From Neocallimastix lanati (nom. inval.) (taxonomy: Eukaryota; Neocallimastigomycota; Neocallimastigomycetes; Neocallimastigales; Neocallimastigaceae): a stretch of 64,000 nucleotides of DNA. Position 1 is the first letter of the stretch. Every line of letters starts with the position of its first letter. Of the stretch, positions 13,877-26,769 are shown piece after piece. Where the stretch lies: assembly GCA_016946835.1 (NCBI GenBank), contig JACVTC010000017.1:600001-664000 (forward strand). Reading direction: 5' to 3'. The translations under genes were made by a program, and so were the position numbers. Below the pieces are notes generated by a model that saw only the letters and a program-made list of their open reading frames with translations, did not search any database and was not told where the DNA came from.

Positions 13877-14339
13877 GATATTGTAAAAAAAAAAATATAA
13901 ATACCTGAAAATGTCGTCACCACACTATCACCATTATAATTATCATCATCATAATCATCATAATCATCATATCATATGGTTCAAGGAAGAACTGACTCAG
14001 AAATTTTTTGAATCTATATTCTCAGATAATTGAATAAATGACCTGTTCCAATATATTCAGATGTAAATATAAAAAAAGTATGATTTCGACTAATGACAAA
14101 AATGATCTTCATCTTCTTTTTATATAAATTTTTTTAAATGAATGATTATTTTTATTATTATTATTATTATTTTTTTTTTAATTAAAAAAATAACTTTAAA
14201 ATTAAGTACATGTAATTATTTATTTATTATTAATTTATGCAATAATTTTTTTTTTTATCTCTAATACTAACATCAAATTTATTACATTTATTTAAAGTAT
14301 TGTTAATAAATAAATTAAAATAAAAAAAAAAAAAAAAAA
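13671..14339 (+). other. Patch of non-repetitive sequence with short open frames
   Basis: Two short open stretches stand out on the plus strand: one ending at 13807 containing ESLSVDAWMLYENN, and a 40-codon frame with its own ATG and stop (13911-14033) that is His-rich and then reads WFKEELTQKFFES. Neither is recognised, and no splice arrangement joining them is convincing. It may be a remnant of a gene or element. Confidence 0.4.
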
Positions 14340-14403
14340 ATAGAGGAAAGGAAGTACCCATGAAGCACGCTAACGATGAATGTTAAACTCTTCTAAAAAG
14401 CCT

Positions 14404-14459
<56 letters not shown>

Positions 14460-14540
14460 ATGTGCTTTAAGAAGAAGAAATAAATATAGATTAGAGAGGA
14501 AATTAAAAATTTTTACCAAAAAAAAAAATAGTATATATTG

Positions 14541-14577
<37 letters not shown>

Positions 14578-14847
14578 TAAAATGAAGCAGTATTTCAATA
14601 TTTCATTTCTTAGGAAGAAGGAAAGGAACCATCCTTTATTTTAATTAAATTAAAAATTTCATGGGTACATTTTTCCTCCAATTCTATATCGTAAAACATG
14701 GCTTTGTAAATTTTAATGGGAATACCAGTCAGGGCCTGAAGCCTCCTAAATTATTCTTCATCGATAGAACAATATTTCTAATATCGGTGATGATAGTTCT
14801 GGCAGAATTTCATTAATATTCCATGATTGAGAGAAGGAGAGTATCTC

Positions 14848-14901
<54 letters not shown>

Positions 14902-15250
14902 CATGCAGCCTCCCTCCTCAATAATTACTATGTAAACTAGAATCAGTAATATCATCTGAAGCTAAATTCTTATGATGTTTAGCCCAACGAGGCTAATTGC
15001 TAATTAATTGATCTATATAGGAGAAGGAATATTCAAACCAGACCATTTCTTGAATGAATTTGAATAAGGTTGAGGAAGCAAAGAAATATGAAGAAGGCTT
15101 TTTTAGCCAGTTTCTTAAGGCCACGCGAATTCACTTTTTTATAATCTTTAAAGATTAAATAATTACCTATAGAGAGAGAGAGTTTGTGGATGCATCTAGA
15201 GAGTTTTGTTAAAAAGAACATGTTATAAGTCCGCCTCTCCATAGAAAAAA
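14340..15250 (-). pseudogene. Non-LTR retrotransposon remnant
   Basis: On the minus strand, 14745-14612 reads GIPIKIYKAMFYDIELEEKC then, after a few residues, EIFNLIKIKDGSFPSS and a stop. This matches the conserved segment of LINE reverse transcriptases that reads DGIPxExYK...LFN.I..G..P.SW. Upstream (14760-15240) are open but broken stretches of non-repetitive sequence interrupted by a poly(T) run, consistent with the region before the reverse transcriptase. No intact frame remains. Confidence 0.65.
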
Positions 15251-15732
15251 AAAAAAAAAAAAAAAAAAAGTATAGTTAGGAAGGAAAGAAAGGAGTTCAT
15301 TCTATAAAATTTTTTTTTTTTTTGAGGGAAAACATAGATATAATATAGATATAATATAGATATAGATATATATAGATAGATAGATATTACCAACGATGTA
15401 TTTTTTTTTGATCCCAAAAAAAAAAAAAAAAGAATTTATATATACTGAGATGATAAATGATATATTTATACAAGAGGGAGAGAGAGAAGTTCCGGACTAG
15501 GAAGAATAGAAAGAAGAATTAAACACCTATCTCATAGAAATCTCTCATTCCTGAAGTTTTTTTTTTTTTTTTAATCAAAATATATATATATATAAGTTTA
15601 TTTTATTTTCATTGTTAAATAATAATAATAATAATAATAAAATATATATATATAAAAGTTTATAGAATCAATTTCATTTATTTAAATGATATTAAATAAC
15701 AATATAAATAATAAATTTTATCATCTTTTACT

Positions 15733-15768
<36 letters not shown>

Positions 15769-16166
15769 TTTGTATATAATTATTTCTTTCTTTCTTTCTT
15801 TCTTTCTTTCTATTTCTAAATTTCTATTCGGTCAATTATTATTAAAATTATTATAATTAATTACTAAAAAATTTTAAAAAGGAAATAATAATAATAATAT
15901 AATAATAATAATCATAATAATAAATAAATAAATAAATAAATAAAAGAAATTAATGATAAATAAATTTATTATATTTATAATATTTATATTTTTTATGATT
16001 GATTTATATAATATTATTTATTTTATTTATTTATGTATTATTTATTTATATGTATTATTTTATTTATTATTTTATTTATTTATTTATTTATTTTTTATTA
16101 ATTTATTAATTTATTATATTTAAATATAAATATATATATTCTTTTTCAAAAAATTAAAAAATAAAT
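15251..16166. other. Spacer downstream of PMT2
   Basis: Poly(A), TA repeats, a TTTC tetramer run (about 15785-15810) and TTTA runs. No gene is seen. It is the 3' flank of the mannosyltransferase gene. Confidence 0.7.
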
Positions 16167-16548
16167 TTATTTATATTTATAACAATCAAAATCCCAGGTA
16201 TCTTTCATTTTCATTGAAAGACAATGATTGTAACTCATCGGTGTACCGTAGGTTAACGGTGAGTATTTTTTATAATTGAAGATGGCAATAATCGATAGAA
16301 TAGCAACTATTATAATTTTTGTGGTAGGTTGTCGGAAACGATTTAAGAGAATAGTATCTATGAAAATAACAGATATTAATATGGAGAAATAAAGTGCTGG
16401 TAAATAGTGATGTAAGAAAAGTTGTCTTCCCATAAGGAAAAATGGAAGATAATGCGTGGCCCAAGCAGTAAATAGTAAACCTCCTGGATAAGCAAGTTTT
16501 ATTAAACTTTTACGAACTAAGAAAAAAAAATAAAAAATAAAAAATAAA

Positions 16549-16600
<52 letters not shown>

Positions 16601-19327
16601 TTTATTAATATATATTTATATATTTATATATTTATATATTTATATATTTATATATTTATATATTTATATATTATATATTTATATATTTATATATTTATAT
16701 GTTTATAAGTAATATAAAAAAAATAATATGAATATAATGTAATTGAAATGAATACAATTATATTAATATTTTTTATTTTTTGTTTTTATTTATATTATTA
16801 TCATTATTATTATTATTGTTATTGTTATTATATTAATAAAAAAAGTTATAAAATTTATATTTACCTTTTTTGGATAAACCAGCTTTTGCCTGTTTAACTA
16901 ATAAAAATAAAATATAATAGATTACGAAAATTCCAATAGAAATAGAACCTAAATACCAAACAAATGGATTTCCAATTAAATAGATAGAAGTAGATTTACT
17001 GCTACCCCAGAAACTAATACCTATTTAATAAATTATTAATAATTATATTCATATATATATATATATATAAATTATTAAAAAAAAAAATATATTAATTTTT
17101 AATTGTTAAATATATGAAAGTAAATAGAAATATTTACATACCTCTTTTAAGGATTGGCCAATCTAATGGTCTACTTTCATAAGGATGAGAACTAGTTAAT
17201 TCTTTATAAATAAATAATTATATAAATAGATATAATTGGATGTATATGTAAAAATATATTGTTAGTTAATTTTAATTTTTTATTTTTTTTTTTTTTTTTT
17301 TTATTATTATTATTAATATTATTATTGTTACCATTGTTAATTTTAAACATAACCATATTAAGTTCTATTAATTTTTCAAAGAAACTTAAACGTCTTGGTT
17401 TAACCATTTTATTGGTTTGTTCGTCAACTTTATATTTATATTTATATATGTTTATATTATATTTAATTAGTAAAATATATATATTTATATATAAATATTA
17501 TTAAAATAAAATCAAATATAATAGTTAACAATAATAACAAATAATAATAATTATAGTTATTATTATTAAATTATAAATAATAATAATTTTATCATAATTA
17601 CAAGAATCATTCATATTTTTCTCAATAGCCCAAAGAGTATTAGCTTTTAATACATCTGTACCACAAGTAACTTCTTGTTGGTTAAAACCCCAATCTGGAA
17701 GTTTAACAGGATGACTATAAAGATAACATCCAGAATTTTTATGTCTTAAACGGAACACAGTATCAAAGGTTTTAATATATTGAGATGATTCTTTATCACG
17801 ACCTTTAACAATTTCAATAATCCAAACATCACGTGGATCTGACACGCTAGGTCCACCATAACCTGAAACTTCATTTTGATATTCTTCATCTGTCATTGGT
17901 GGACTATAATAATAGCAATTTCAATAATAAATATACAATAAAAATATTATAGTATACAACAAAAAATACATATAAATATATAAATATATAAATATAAAAA
18001 TATATAAATAAACATAAAAATAAATAATTAGTGAATTAATGAATTAATATATATACATATATATAAAAAGCAAGAAAAACAAAAACAAATATATATTACT
18101 ATTATTAAATTATTATTACCGATGATCATGAGAATGAAGTCTTCTTCCTGTAGGAACATGTTGAAGTCTAATACTATCACCATCTTTTAAGATTTGACCT
18201 AATTTATTTTTTTCTTTATCTCTTTGGGGTAAAATTAACCATTCACTATTTTCATCACTATAGGAATAAAGCGTAATTTGTTGTTGTTTAGAACCAGTAG
18301 GATAAAGATGATTATGAGAATGGAGATAACCACCATTGGTATTGACATGACGAATATAAACTCTAGAGTTATATGCAACATCATAATAAGTAGGTTGTGT
18401 ATTTGAATCTTTAAATGTAGCTTGGAATTCTGGTGATAAGAAAGCATAATCTGTACCTTTCTTTGTTAAAATTAATAAATGAATTTGGAAGAAAAAGGCA
18501 TATATACTTAATGGAATAACAATTAAACAAAGTGCTCTTGCTAAAAAGTGTTTTATAACTGAAAACTAAATTCATAAAATTTTTTATTTTATTTTCAAAA
18601 AAAAAAAAAAAAAAAAAATAAAATAAAAATAAAAAATAAAAAAATAAAAATAATTATAAATAAAATATTATAATAATTATAATAATGAATTGCATTATAT
18701 TGAATTATTATATTACCATTGATATATCTATATCTCCTAAAATATCCCATAAATCCTTAATAGTAGCTAATCCAATTGTAGCAATAATAAAAAGACCTTT
18801 TAATGGTTAAAGTATATAAATAATATATATATATATATATTTAATTTATTTATTAATATCTAAATAAAATAATATTATATAATAATAAAATATTGACATA
18901 CCAATCCATTTGACACTATAAATATATAATATTAAAAAATTATAATTATAATTGAATTTTCATTAATTCCATGATAATTTCTATTGTTTATTTATTTATT
19001 TTCATAATTGATGATTTTTAAAAATAATTATATCATATCATTGAATGAATACCTAAAAGTAAGACCTAGACTATGTATATATATAATTATAGTATAAATA
19101 TTAATATATAAATAAGTTTTAAAAATACTACTATTTTTTTTTTCCTTATAAAGTAATAATAATAATAATAATAATAATAACTATTATTATTATTATTATT
19201 AAATTATATTTAATAAATAAATAAGAAAATAGTTTACCCAACACCAGTCCCAATTAACCAATACCACCAATCAAATGACCATGGTCTTTTACCATCAATT
19301 AATTTTATATTTAAATAATAACAATCA

Positions 19328-19382
<55 letters not shown>

Positions 19383-19725
19383 TTCATTATTTTATATTTA
19401 ACAATTGAAAGCAAATACAAGTTGTTATTTAATATTATATATAATATATAAAAATTTTAAAATATTTTTTTTACCTTTCTTTATTAGCATAAAAATTAAC
19501 CCATGATAATAGTGTGAAAGATGCAAATAAAATTAATTGTGAATCTAAGAGAATTAATCTATTAAATAAAACAATAATAATTTTATTATTTATATAATAA
19601 TTAGAATTATAATTTATTATTGTATGATACATATAATTATTTATAGCTATATATTTATAATCATATATTTAATAAATAACTACCTGCTTTGAGTTGCTAA
19701 AGAATTTTCTATATTTATGATTACA

Positions 19726-19757
<32 letters not shown>

Positions 19758-20223
19758 AAAAATAAATTAAGTATATATATATATATATATATATAAAATT
19801 TATATTTTATTGTTTATATTTTAAAAATTATTATAATTATTAATTATATATATACCAAATAATACTAATAAAGCTCCTAAAAAAGCTGCATATCTTGAAA
19901 AATTTAATCCTTTAATTGTATAGTAGGCAATCTTTATAATATTTATATTTTATTTTAATGTGAATGTATAGATAAATGGAAGATAAATAGAAACAAAAAA
20001 ACAATTAATTATTAGAATCACATTTTTATAAATAATTTATATTTGAATTTAACGTACAGGAATAACTGCTATACCACATAGACCACTATATATTCTCATT
20101 GCAACATACGGTACATCATCGGTATAATCCAATCCAATACTTTCAAAAGAGAAATTTCCTCTATATCCAAAAATATAACTATCATATCATATATTATTTG
20201 AATATAAATTAATTACATTTCGA

Positions 20224-20254
<31 letters not shown>

Positions 20255-20489
20255 TATTGTAGAAATTTATATAAAATAAATTTCGAATTTGAAATTAGTA
20301 TATACCCCACCATAGCGAACATAATTTTAGCTAAAGGAGGATGAACATCTTTATGTATTATATATATATACATTAGACAACAAAAAATAAAATAATTATT
20401 AATATAAATTAATAATATATTTTTAGAAATAAATAAAAGATAAATAATAATTTAAATATTTTCTAATTTATTCTATTCTTTTTCTTTTT

Positions 20490-20532
<43 letters not shown>

Positions 20533-20774
20533 CTTGTAGTTTAAAGTAAACTTACCCATAAAGAATTTTCCTTTAATATATTTGTTTGCAAAACCACCGA
20601 AATGAACTTCATCAAATACTACTTGTTTCGGATTACTAATTTTCCATAAACGAACAATTAATGCTAAAAAAGTTAAAATGCCAACATTAATTGAGTCTAT
20701 ATTATTATGAATAAATTCAATTTTATTATTATTAAAATGAACCTATTGATGTTCATATTAATTAATAAATTAAT

Positions 20775-20813
<39 letters not shown>

Positions 20814-21275
20814 TGAAAAATTATATAATATAAAAAAAAAATAATAATAATAATAAGTTTATAATAAATTAGTTAATTATTAAATTTATAAAATAGTATT
20901 AAATAAATTAATAAATTATTAGTAATTATTTTTATATTTAAAACGATATTAAATAAAGACAGTATTGATAAATAAATATTATAAATATAAATTATAATTG
21001 AAATATAAACATACTAATAATATATATATAAAGGAACTAATTATATATATATAATTAAATAATATTATTTTAATTACCTTTTTTTTATGATATTTATCAT
21101 CATATTCTGTTATATATGGTTTATGATTTTTAATTTCTAAAGGTAAGGAATAAGTATTATTCCTCGATTTAATATATGAATTAATATCATTGCTATAACT
21201 AATAATATTAGGATTTTCTCTACTATGAGTGGATAAATCCTGATCAATACTCGAATAAGTTGCAAATTCACTCAT
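16167..21275 (-). CDS. PMT2: Dolichyl-phosphate-mannose-protein mannosyltransferase, PMT2/POMT2 type
   Basis: Seventeen exons join in frame to 767 codons plus stop, all with GT-AG introns: 21078-21275, 20556-20742, 20306-20348, 20058-20178, 19856-19931, 19684-19708, 19475-19558, 19238-19285, 19053-19070, 18902-18915, 18717-18796, 18120-18565, 17602-17903, 17332-17427, 17142-17201, 16865-17020, 16167-16516. The enzyme sits in the ER membrane and transfers mannose from dolichyl-phosphate-mannose to Ser/Thr of secretory proteins. Visible: the acidic FDEVHFGGFANKYI motif (exon 2), DVHPPLAK (exon 3), TQSRLILLDS (exons 6-7), FLARALCLIVIP and FQATF before the MIR domains (exon 12), YLHSHNHLYP and RRLHSHDHR MIR motifs (exons 12-13), SSHPYESRPLDWP (exon 15) and several hydrophobic spans. 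These favour PMT2 over PMT1/PMT4. Length fits the family. Exons of 18 and 14 nt are notable. Confidence 0.93.
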
Positions 21276-21700
21276 ATTGAAAATCTCAATTTTTCATTAT
21301 ATATATATATATTATGTTTATTTTATTACTTTTTATTAATTTATTAATATTTCTTTGCTTTTCTTTTTTGAATAAAAATGTATAAAAAAACTTATTATAA
21401 TTTTCAATAATAAAAAATTAAACTTTAATTTTTGTCTCTATTACTTATTTTTATTTGCTATTACTTTTTCAGTTATTGAATTTTTATAATTTAATTTTAA
21501 AAATATTATATAGAATATCAAAAAAAAAAATTTTTTTTTTATAAAAAATAAAATATATAGAATTTATAAAGATTTAATCTTTCATTCTTTTTCTTCGAAG
21601 ATTTTTAAATATTTAAAGTTTGAAAAAAATATCTTTATCTATTTTTCTTGTATTATTAAAACAATACTTCTAGTTCTAATTCATATTATTGTTGTTAACC

Positions 21701-21734
<34 letters not shown>

Positions 21735-22806
21735 ATTATTATTATTATTATTATTTATGATTTTATTTTTAAATATAAAATAAAAAAAAAAAAATTTAAA
21801 AAGAAAATTATACATTTTTTAAATATATAAAGAAAATTATTTTAATGGTGGAACCTATCGTATAATAAATTAAATTTATTTATTCTTTTTCATAATAAAT
21901 AAAATTAATTATCTATTTTTACATTAATTTAATTTATAATATTTTAGATTAATAATAAAAATTAAAAAGTAGAATTAAAATTAAAATTTCTATATTTTTT
22001 TAATTATTAAGATAAATTAAGTATATCTGTTTCATAACTTTTTAATTTTTTATTATCAAAGAAGCATTTGCACAAGAAATGCATTAAAGAGGTTATAATA
22101 ATAATAATAATAATAATTAATAATATTAATATCTATCTCTTTATTAATTAATATGATTAATAAAGAGACTGGTCCTATATTGTTAAAGTATTATAATAAT
22201 ATTAATAAATAATAATTGAAAATTTTTTCTAATTGGAGAGTTAAATAATAAATAAATATTTAGTAGTATAAAAATTTAAAATTTTGAGATTTATTGGGCT
22301 CTTGTAGTTAATACATTAATATCAAAATGAGCCATTTTTTAATCTGATGATGAAGATTTAATTTTAAAATTCAAGCAAATAGTTTTCAGATTTTAATTTA
22401 TAATTTTTTATAAATAAAAAGAATTTTTTTTTTTAATTAAAATACAAAAATGTTAAAATAATATTCATGATATATTAAATAAGATTATTTATAATATCAT
22501 ATTTTTCATATATATATTTGAAATTTTGTAATACCTTAAAAAAGATGGCATTACAATTTTATAATATTGATATTTATACAATAACTAACTATAACTAAAT
22601 ATATAAATAAATAATAAATAAATAAATAATAAATAAATAAATAATAAATATATATAATAAATAAATAACTAAATATTTAAATAAAAGAAAAATAAAAAAA
22701 ATAAATACATGATAGATATATAACACCAAAACACCTATTATTATTAAAATTTTATATTAACTTCTTTTTATTATTTTTATTTATAATTTAATTAATTAAT
22801 TAATTA

Positions 22807-22863
<57 letters not shown>

Positions 22864-23080
22864 TTTTACTAATATTTTAAATAAAATTTATTTATTCATT
22901 CTATAAGTATTAAATTTCTATTACATTGTAATATTTTAATTTTTTTTTAAATAATTTAAAGAAATAATAATTTTATCATTATTATATATAAATTTTCTTA
23001 ATAATAAATATTTTTTTATAAATAAAGTCAAAATGTAAATATAAATATTTTAATATTCTATTTATGAAATATTATTCAGG

Positions 23081-23120
<40 letters not shown>

Positions 23121-23129
23121 TAATGAAAT

Positions 23130-23164
<35 letters not shown>
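21276..23164. other. Spacer between PMT2 and the cis-prenyltransferase
   Basis: This holds the PMT2 promoter side and the 3' flank of the prenyltransferase. ATT, TTAA and AAAT repeats dominate. A slightly more complex patch (22020-22360) has no reading frame. No recognisable regulatory site is seen. Confidence 0.65.
22137..22167. repeat. Perfect 12-bp inverted repeat
   Basis: Arms CTCTTTATTAAT (22137-22148) and ATTAATAAAGAG (22156-22167) with a 7-nt loop. It lies between two genes on the same strand, so it could shape a transcript end or be a small foldback element; nothing decides between these. Confidence 0.6.
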
Positions 23165-23169
<5 letters not shown>

Positions 23170-23904
23170 GTGTTTTTTTTTCATCTTTTTTATTATGATA
23201 TAATCTTTTTCTTTGATAAGATAAAATTACAGGAAGCATATTCCAAAAATTAAAGACAGGCCAATAAACATCGATAAAATGAATTTGGGTATCATCACAA
23301 ATCTATAGTATATTATGTTAAAAAAAGAAATTAATTAATATTGAATAAGATAATATTAAAAATTATTTATTATTTTATGGGAAAAACTTTTTTTTTTCTT
23401 TAAAATATATTGAAATAGGGTTAAATTACTTACTTGCCATAATAAGAAATCACTAAAACGTGTTTCATTTGAAGTTCTTACTAAAATATCTACTGGAGGA
23501 CAATCTTTGGTTAATAAATGACTCTCAATGGTCTCTTCAGTGATTTCACTATAATATTTTAATAATCAAAAATTTAAAAATAATAGATTTCATTAAATAT
23601 TAAATTATTTTAGTAAATTATTTTATATTAATGAAAATTTTTCCTTTTTTTTTTTTTTTAACACTAAATTAAAAAATATATATACTCACTCGGAATTAAT
23701 TTTTCCCTCTTCAACTTCTTTGACAACATTTTTAATAGCATTTGTTATTTCATATCTCGAAGTATATGAAAAACAAATATTTAAAATAAACCTACATTTA
23801 TTTTAATATAAAATTTTGTTTTTAAATATTAGTTGAATTATAATATATATTTAATTATTTATTATTATTTTATTATTATTATTATTATTATTATAAATAT
23901 TTAT

Positions 23905-23965
<61 letters not shown>

Positions 23966-24594
23966 TAATTCATATTACCTTTTATTATTTTTGGTTGATT
24001 CCATAGCTTCATTTCCAATTTTTACTAAATCATCAGGTAATAAAGATAAATCACCAATTAAATTTAATTTGATATCATTGTCACTCAAGAATTTTCTTTT
24101 GATTTTATTATTAAATAAATATGAATTTTTAAAATTAAAATATAAAATAAAATTGAATTTTAAATTATATAAATTAGAAATGAATTTTTAAATTATAAAT
24201 GTATAATAGATTTATAAATTATTTATTTATGGTTAAATTTTAAGTTATTTTCTATTTTTACCCTTGTGTACAAAATTCTTTAAGTTTAGCTTTAGTAACT
24301 TCAAAAATAGCGACAACTTCACTTTCAGTTCTTTTAAAGTTTTCAATACTAAAAGCGTAAACTGTAACTACATGGACACCTAAATATAATAGCCATTCCA
24401 AGTTCTTTTATTTTTGTTATCATTATAATTGTTATTATAATATATAATTATAATATTAGTAAAAAATTATATATTTCCACAAATATTGTTTCTATAAGTA
24501 TTATTAATATAATTTTATAATTTTTATAATTATTTCATTATTTTATAAAATTTTTGCATTTATTTGTTTTTACATTACATACTATTAAAAATAA

Positions 24595-24625
<31 letters not shown>

Positions 24626-24631
24626 TAAAAA

Positions 24632-24681
<50 letters not shown>

Positions 24682-25347
24682 ATTTTAATTATAATTTTTC
24701 AATTTATTTAATATTACATAAATGTATAAATTAATATAATTTCCTATTTCAAATCATAAAATTTCAACTGAAATTCTTTCCCTTTTCTTAATATATATAT
24801 ATAATACTTTTGATATTATCTTATTATTGCGTATTTTCTTTTTTTTGCCTTTTTCTTTTATTCGAAATTTAAATTTTATTTATTTACTTTATTCTATTTC
24901 TTTTTTTTAAAAAAAAAAAATAAAATAAAATAAAATAAAATAAAATAAAAAATAATAATAAAAAAAAAAAAATACCATTTCCAAACTTTCGAATCCTCTT
25001 AAATGAGCTACGTATGGTTGAATGTTATTCATTCTTGCATATCTTCTATTACCATCCATAATAAATCCAATATGCTTTGGAACCTCATTTTGTTTTAAAA
25101 TATTTAAACACCATTTGTAATAAATATTTGATATATTATTCCAAATTGTTTTAAAGAATTTTGAAATTTTACAAACAAATCCAGATGTATTATTGTTATT
25201 AGTAGTAATATTATCATCATTACTTTCAGTATTTAATTTATTTCCTTCATCTTTAATGAAAAATCCAAGTACCCAACCATATAAATTATATAAAAAACTA
25301 ACTACTTTTGATGAGTAGTAACTTATTTCCAAATTCAAATCTGTCAT
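23165..25347 (-). CDS. RER2: Dehydrodolichyl diphosphate synthase (cis-prenyltransferase)
   Basis: Six exons (24976-25347, 24262-24404, 23979-24095, 23690-23791, 23434-23548, 23165-23302) join in frame to 328 codons plus stop, all GT-AG. The enzyme condenses isopentenyl diphosphate onto farnesyl diphosphate to make the long polyprenyl chain of dolichol, at the ER. Family motifs visible: HIGFIMDGNRRYAR (substrate-binding Asp), HLRGFESLEM, VYAFSIENFKR, RTSNETRFSDFLLWQ (usual SGE is SNE here) and a late WP. An N-terminal hydrophobic stretch (about residues 14-31) suggests ER association. There is no C-terminal RxG signature, so it resembles the Rer2/Srt1 subunit rather than Nus1. The first intron starts directly at the end of the ESLEM codons and is rich in homopolymers. 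The gene lies 1.9 kb from PMT2 on the same strand, in the same dolichol-dependent pathway. Confidence 0.93.
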
Positions 25348-25411
25348 TATTGTAATTTCTATTATTATTTTATAACTATAAAAAAAATTTTTTTTTTATA
25401 GATATATATAT

Positions 25412-25448
<37 letters not shown>

Positions 25449-25999
25449 AATTTAAATAGAAAGAAAAATTGGTATTGGTTAGATTAGTTTAAATGTCATT
25501 TTTCAAGTTAAACATTTAGCATGTGAATTTTTTTTTTTATCTTCAAATATTCACAGGTAATATTTTAAAAAATACTTTTTAGCCTAGTAAAAATAGTGCT
25601 ACATTAAAATTTAATATCAATATAAAAATTTATGTTCTATAAACATTATTTTATGTAAAAAAATAGATTTTTTAATTTTATTTTTTTTTTTTTAATATAT
25701 TTGAAATTTAAAACATAAAACTTTTTTTTTATTATATATATTTATTCTTTTTTTATATTATATTTTTATATTAAATTATTTTATTCATATTATTTTTTTT
25801 TCTTATATTTCTTTTTATATTATTTTATTCATATTATTTTTATTCTTTATACATATAACTTTAAAATTTAAAATATTAAAATAATTCAGAATTTTTAAAC
25901 TTTTTAGTGTTATAAAATGATGGTAAAAATTTTGAATTATTAAATAATCACCAAACTAATATTTAAGCATTCTTTTTATTAATATTGCTTTGTTTTTTA

Positions 26000-26052
<53 letters not shown>

Positions 26053-26387
26053 TTCTTGTAAAATTTATACATAAAGTTATATAAAATATCTTTTACTGTG
26101 ATTAAAAAAAAAAATATTTATATTTATATTTAAATCAACTTATAAAATAAATATCACCAATTTCAATAAAGATATAAAATAATTTTTTTTTGTAAAGTCC
26201 AATACATATTTTTATCAATTAAAAAACAATTATCATTAAAATGATACTTTGATATTAAGAACTAATTAAATAATTATTATATCCAAGGAACTTTAAATTT
26301 TATAATTTTTGATCAAAATTTTTTTCATATCATAAATTTGAATTTGGATAAAATTCTCCAATTTTAATATTTTCTAAAAGAGATTAT

Positions 26388-26458
<71 letters not shown>

Positions 26459-26769
26459 ATATGTTTTGTTATATTTAATTAATTGTGATATTGTTATGAA
26501 TTTAATATATGATATAGTCTAAATTAAAATATTATAATTTATATATGCAACTAATAACATATATTATATTTAGAGTAATTAACAAATAACAAATACTAAT
26601 TCATTATTACAAAGAATAAAATAAATGCATTGTTTATTTATATTTTATTTTCTTGGAATATATGATATATAATTATATTTGTAATTTTATTTAACTTTTA
26701 TAAGGATATCCCTTTTTAAAAATTAAATATTTCAAATTTATTTTATTTTTAGATTTTATTTTATTTTTT
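25348..26769. other. Spacer with the longest poly(T) run
   Basis: Promoter side of the prenyltransferase. It contains a run of 68 T at 26390-26457, the longest homopolymer I counted, and a poly(A) run near 26008-26047. No gene is seen. Confidence 0.7.
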
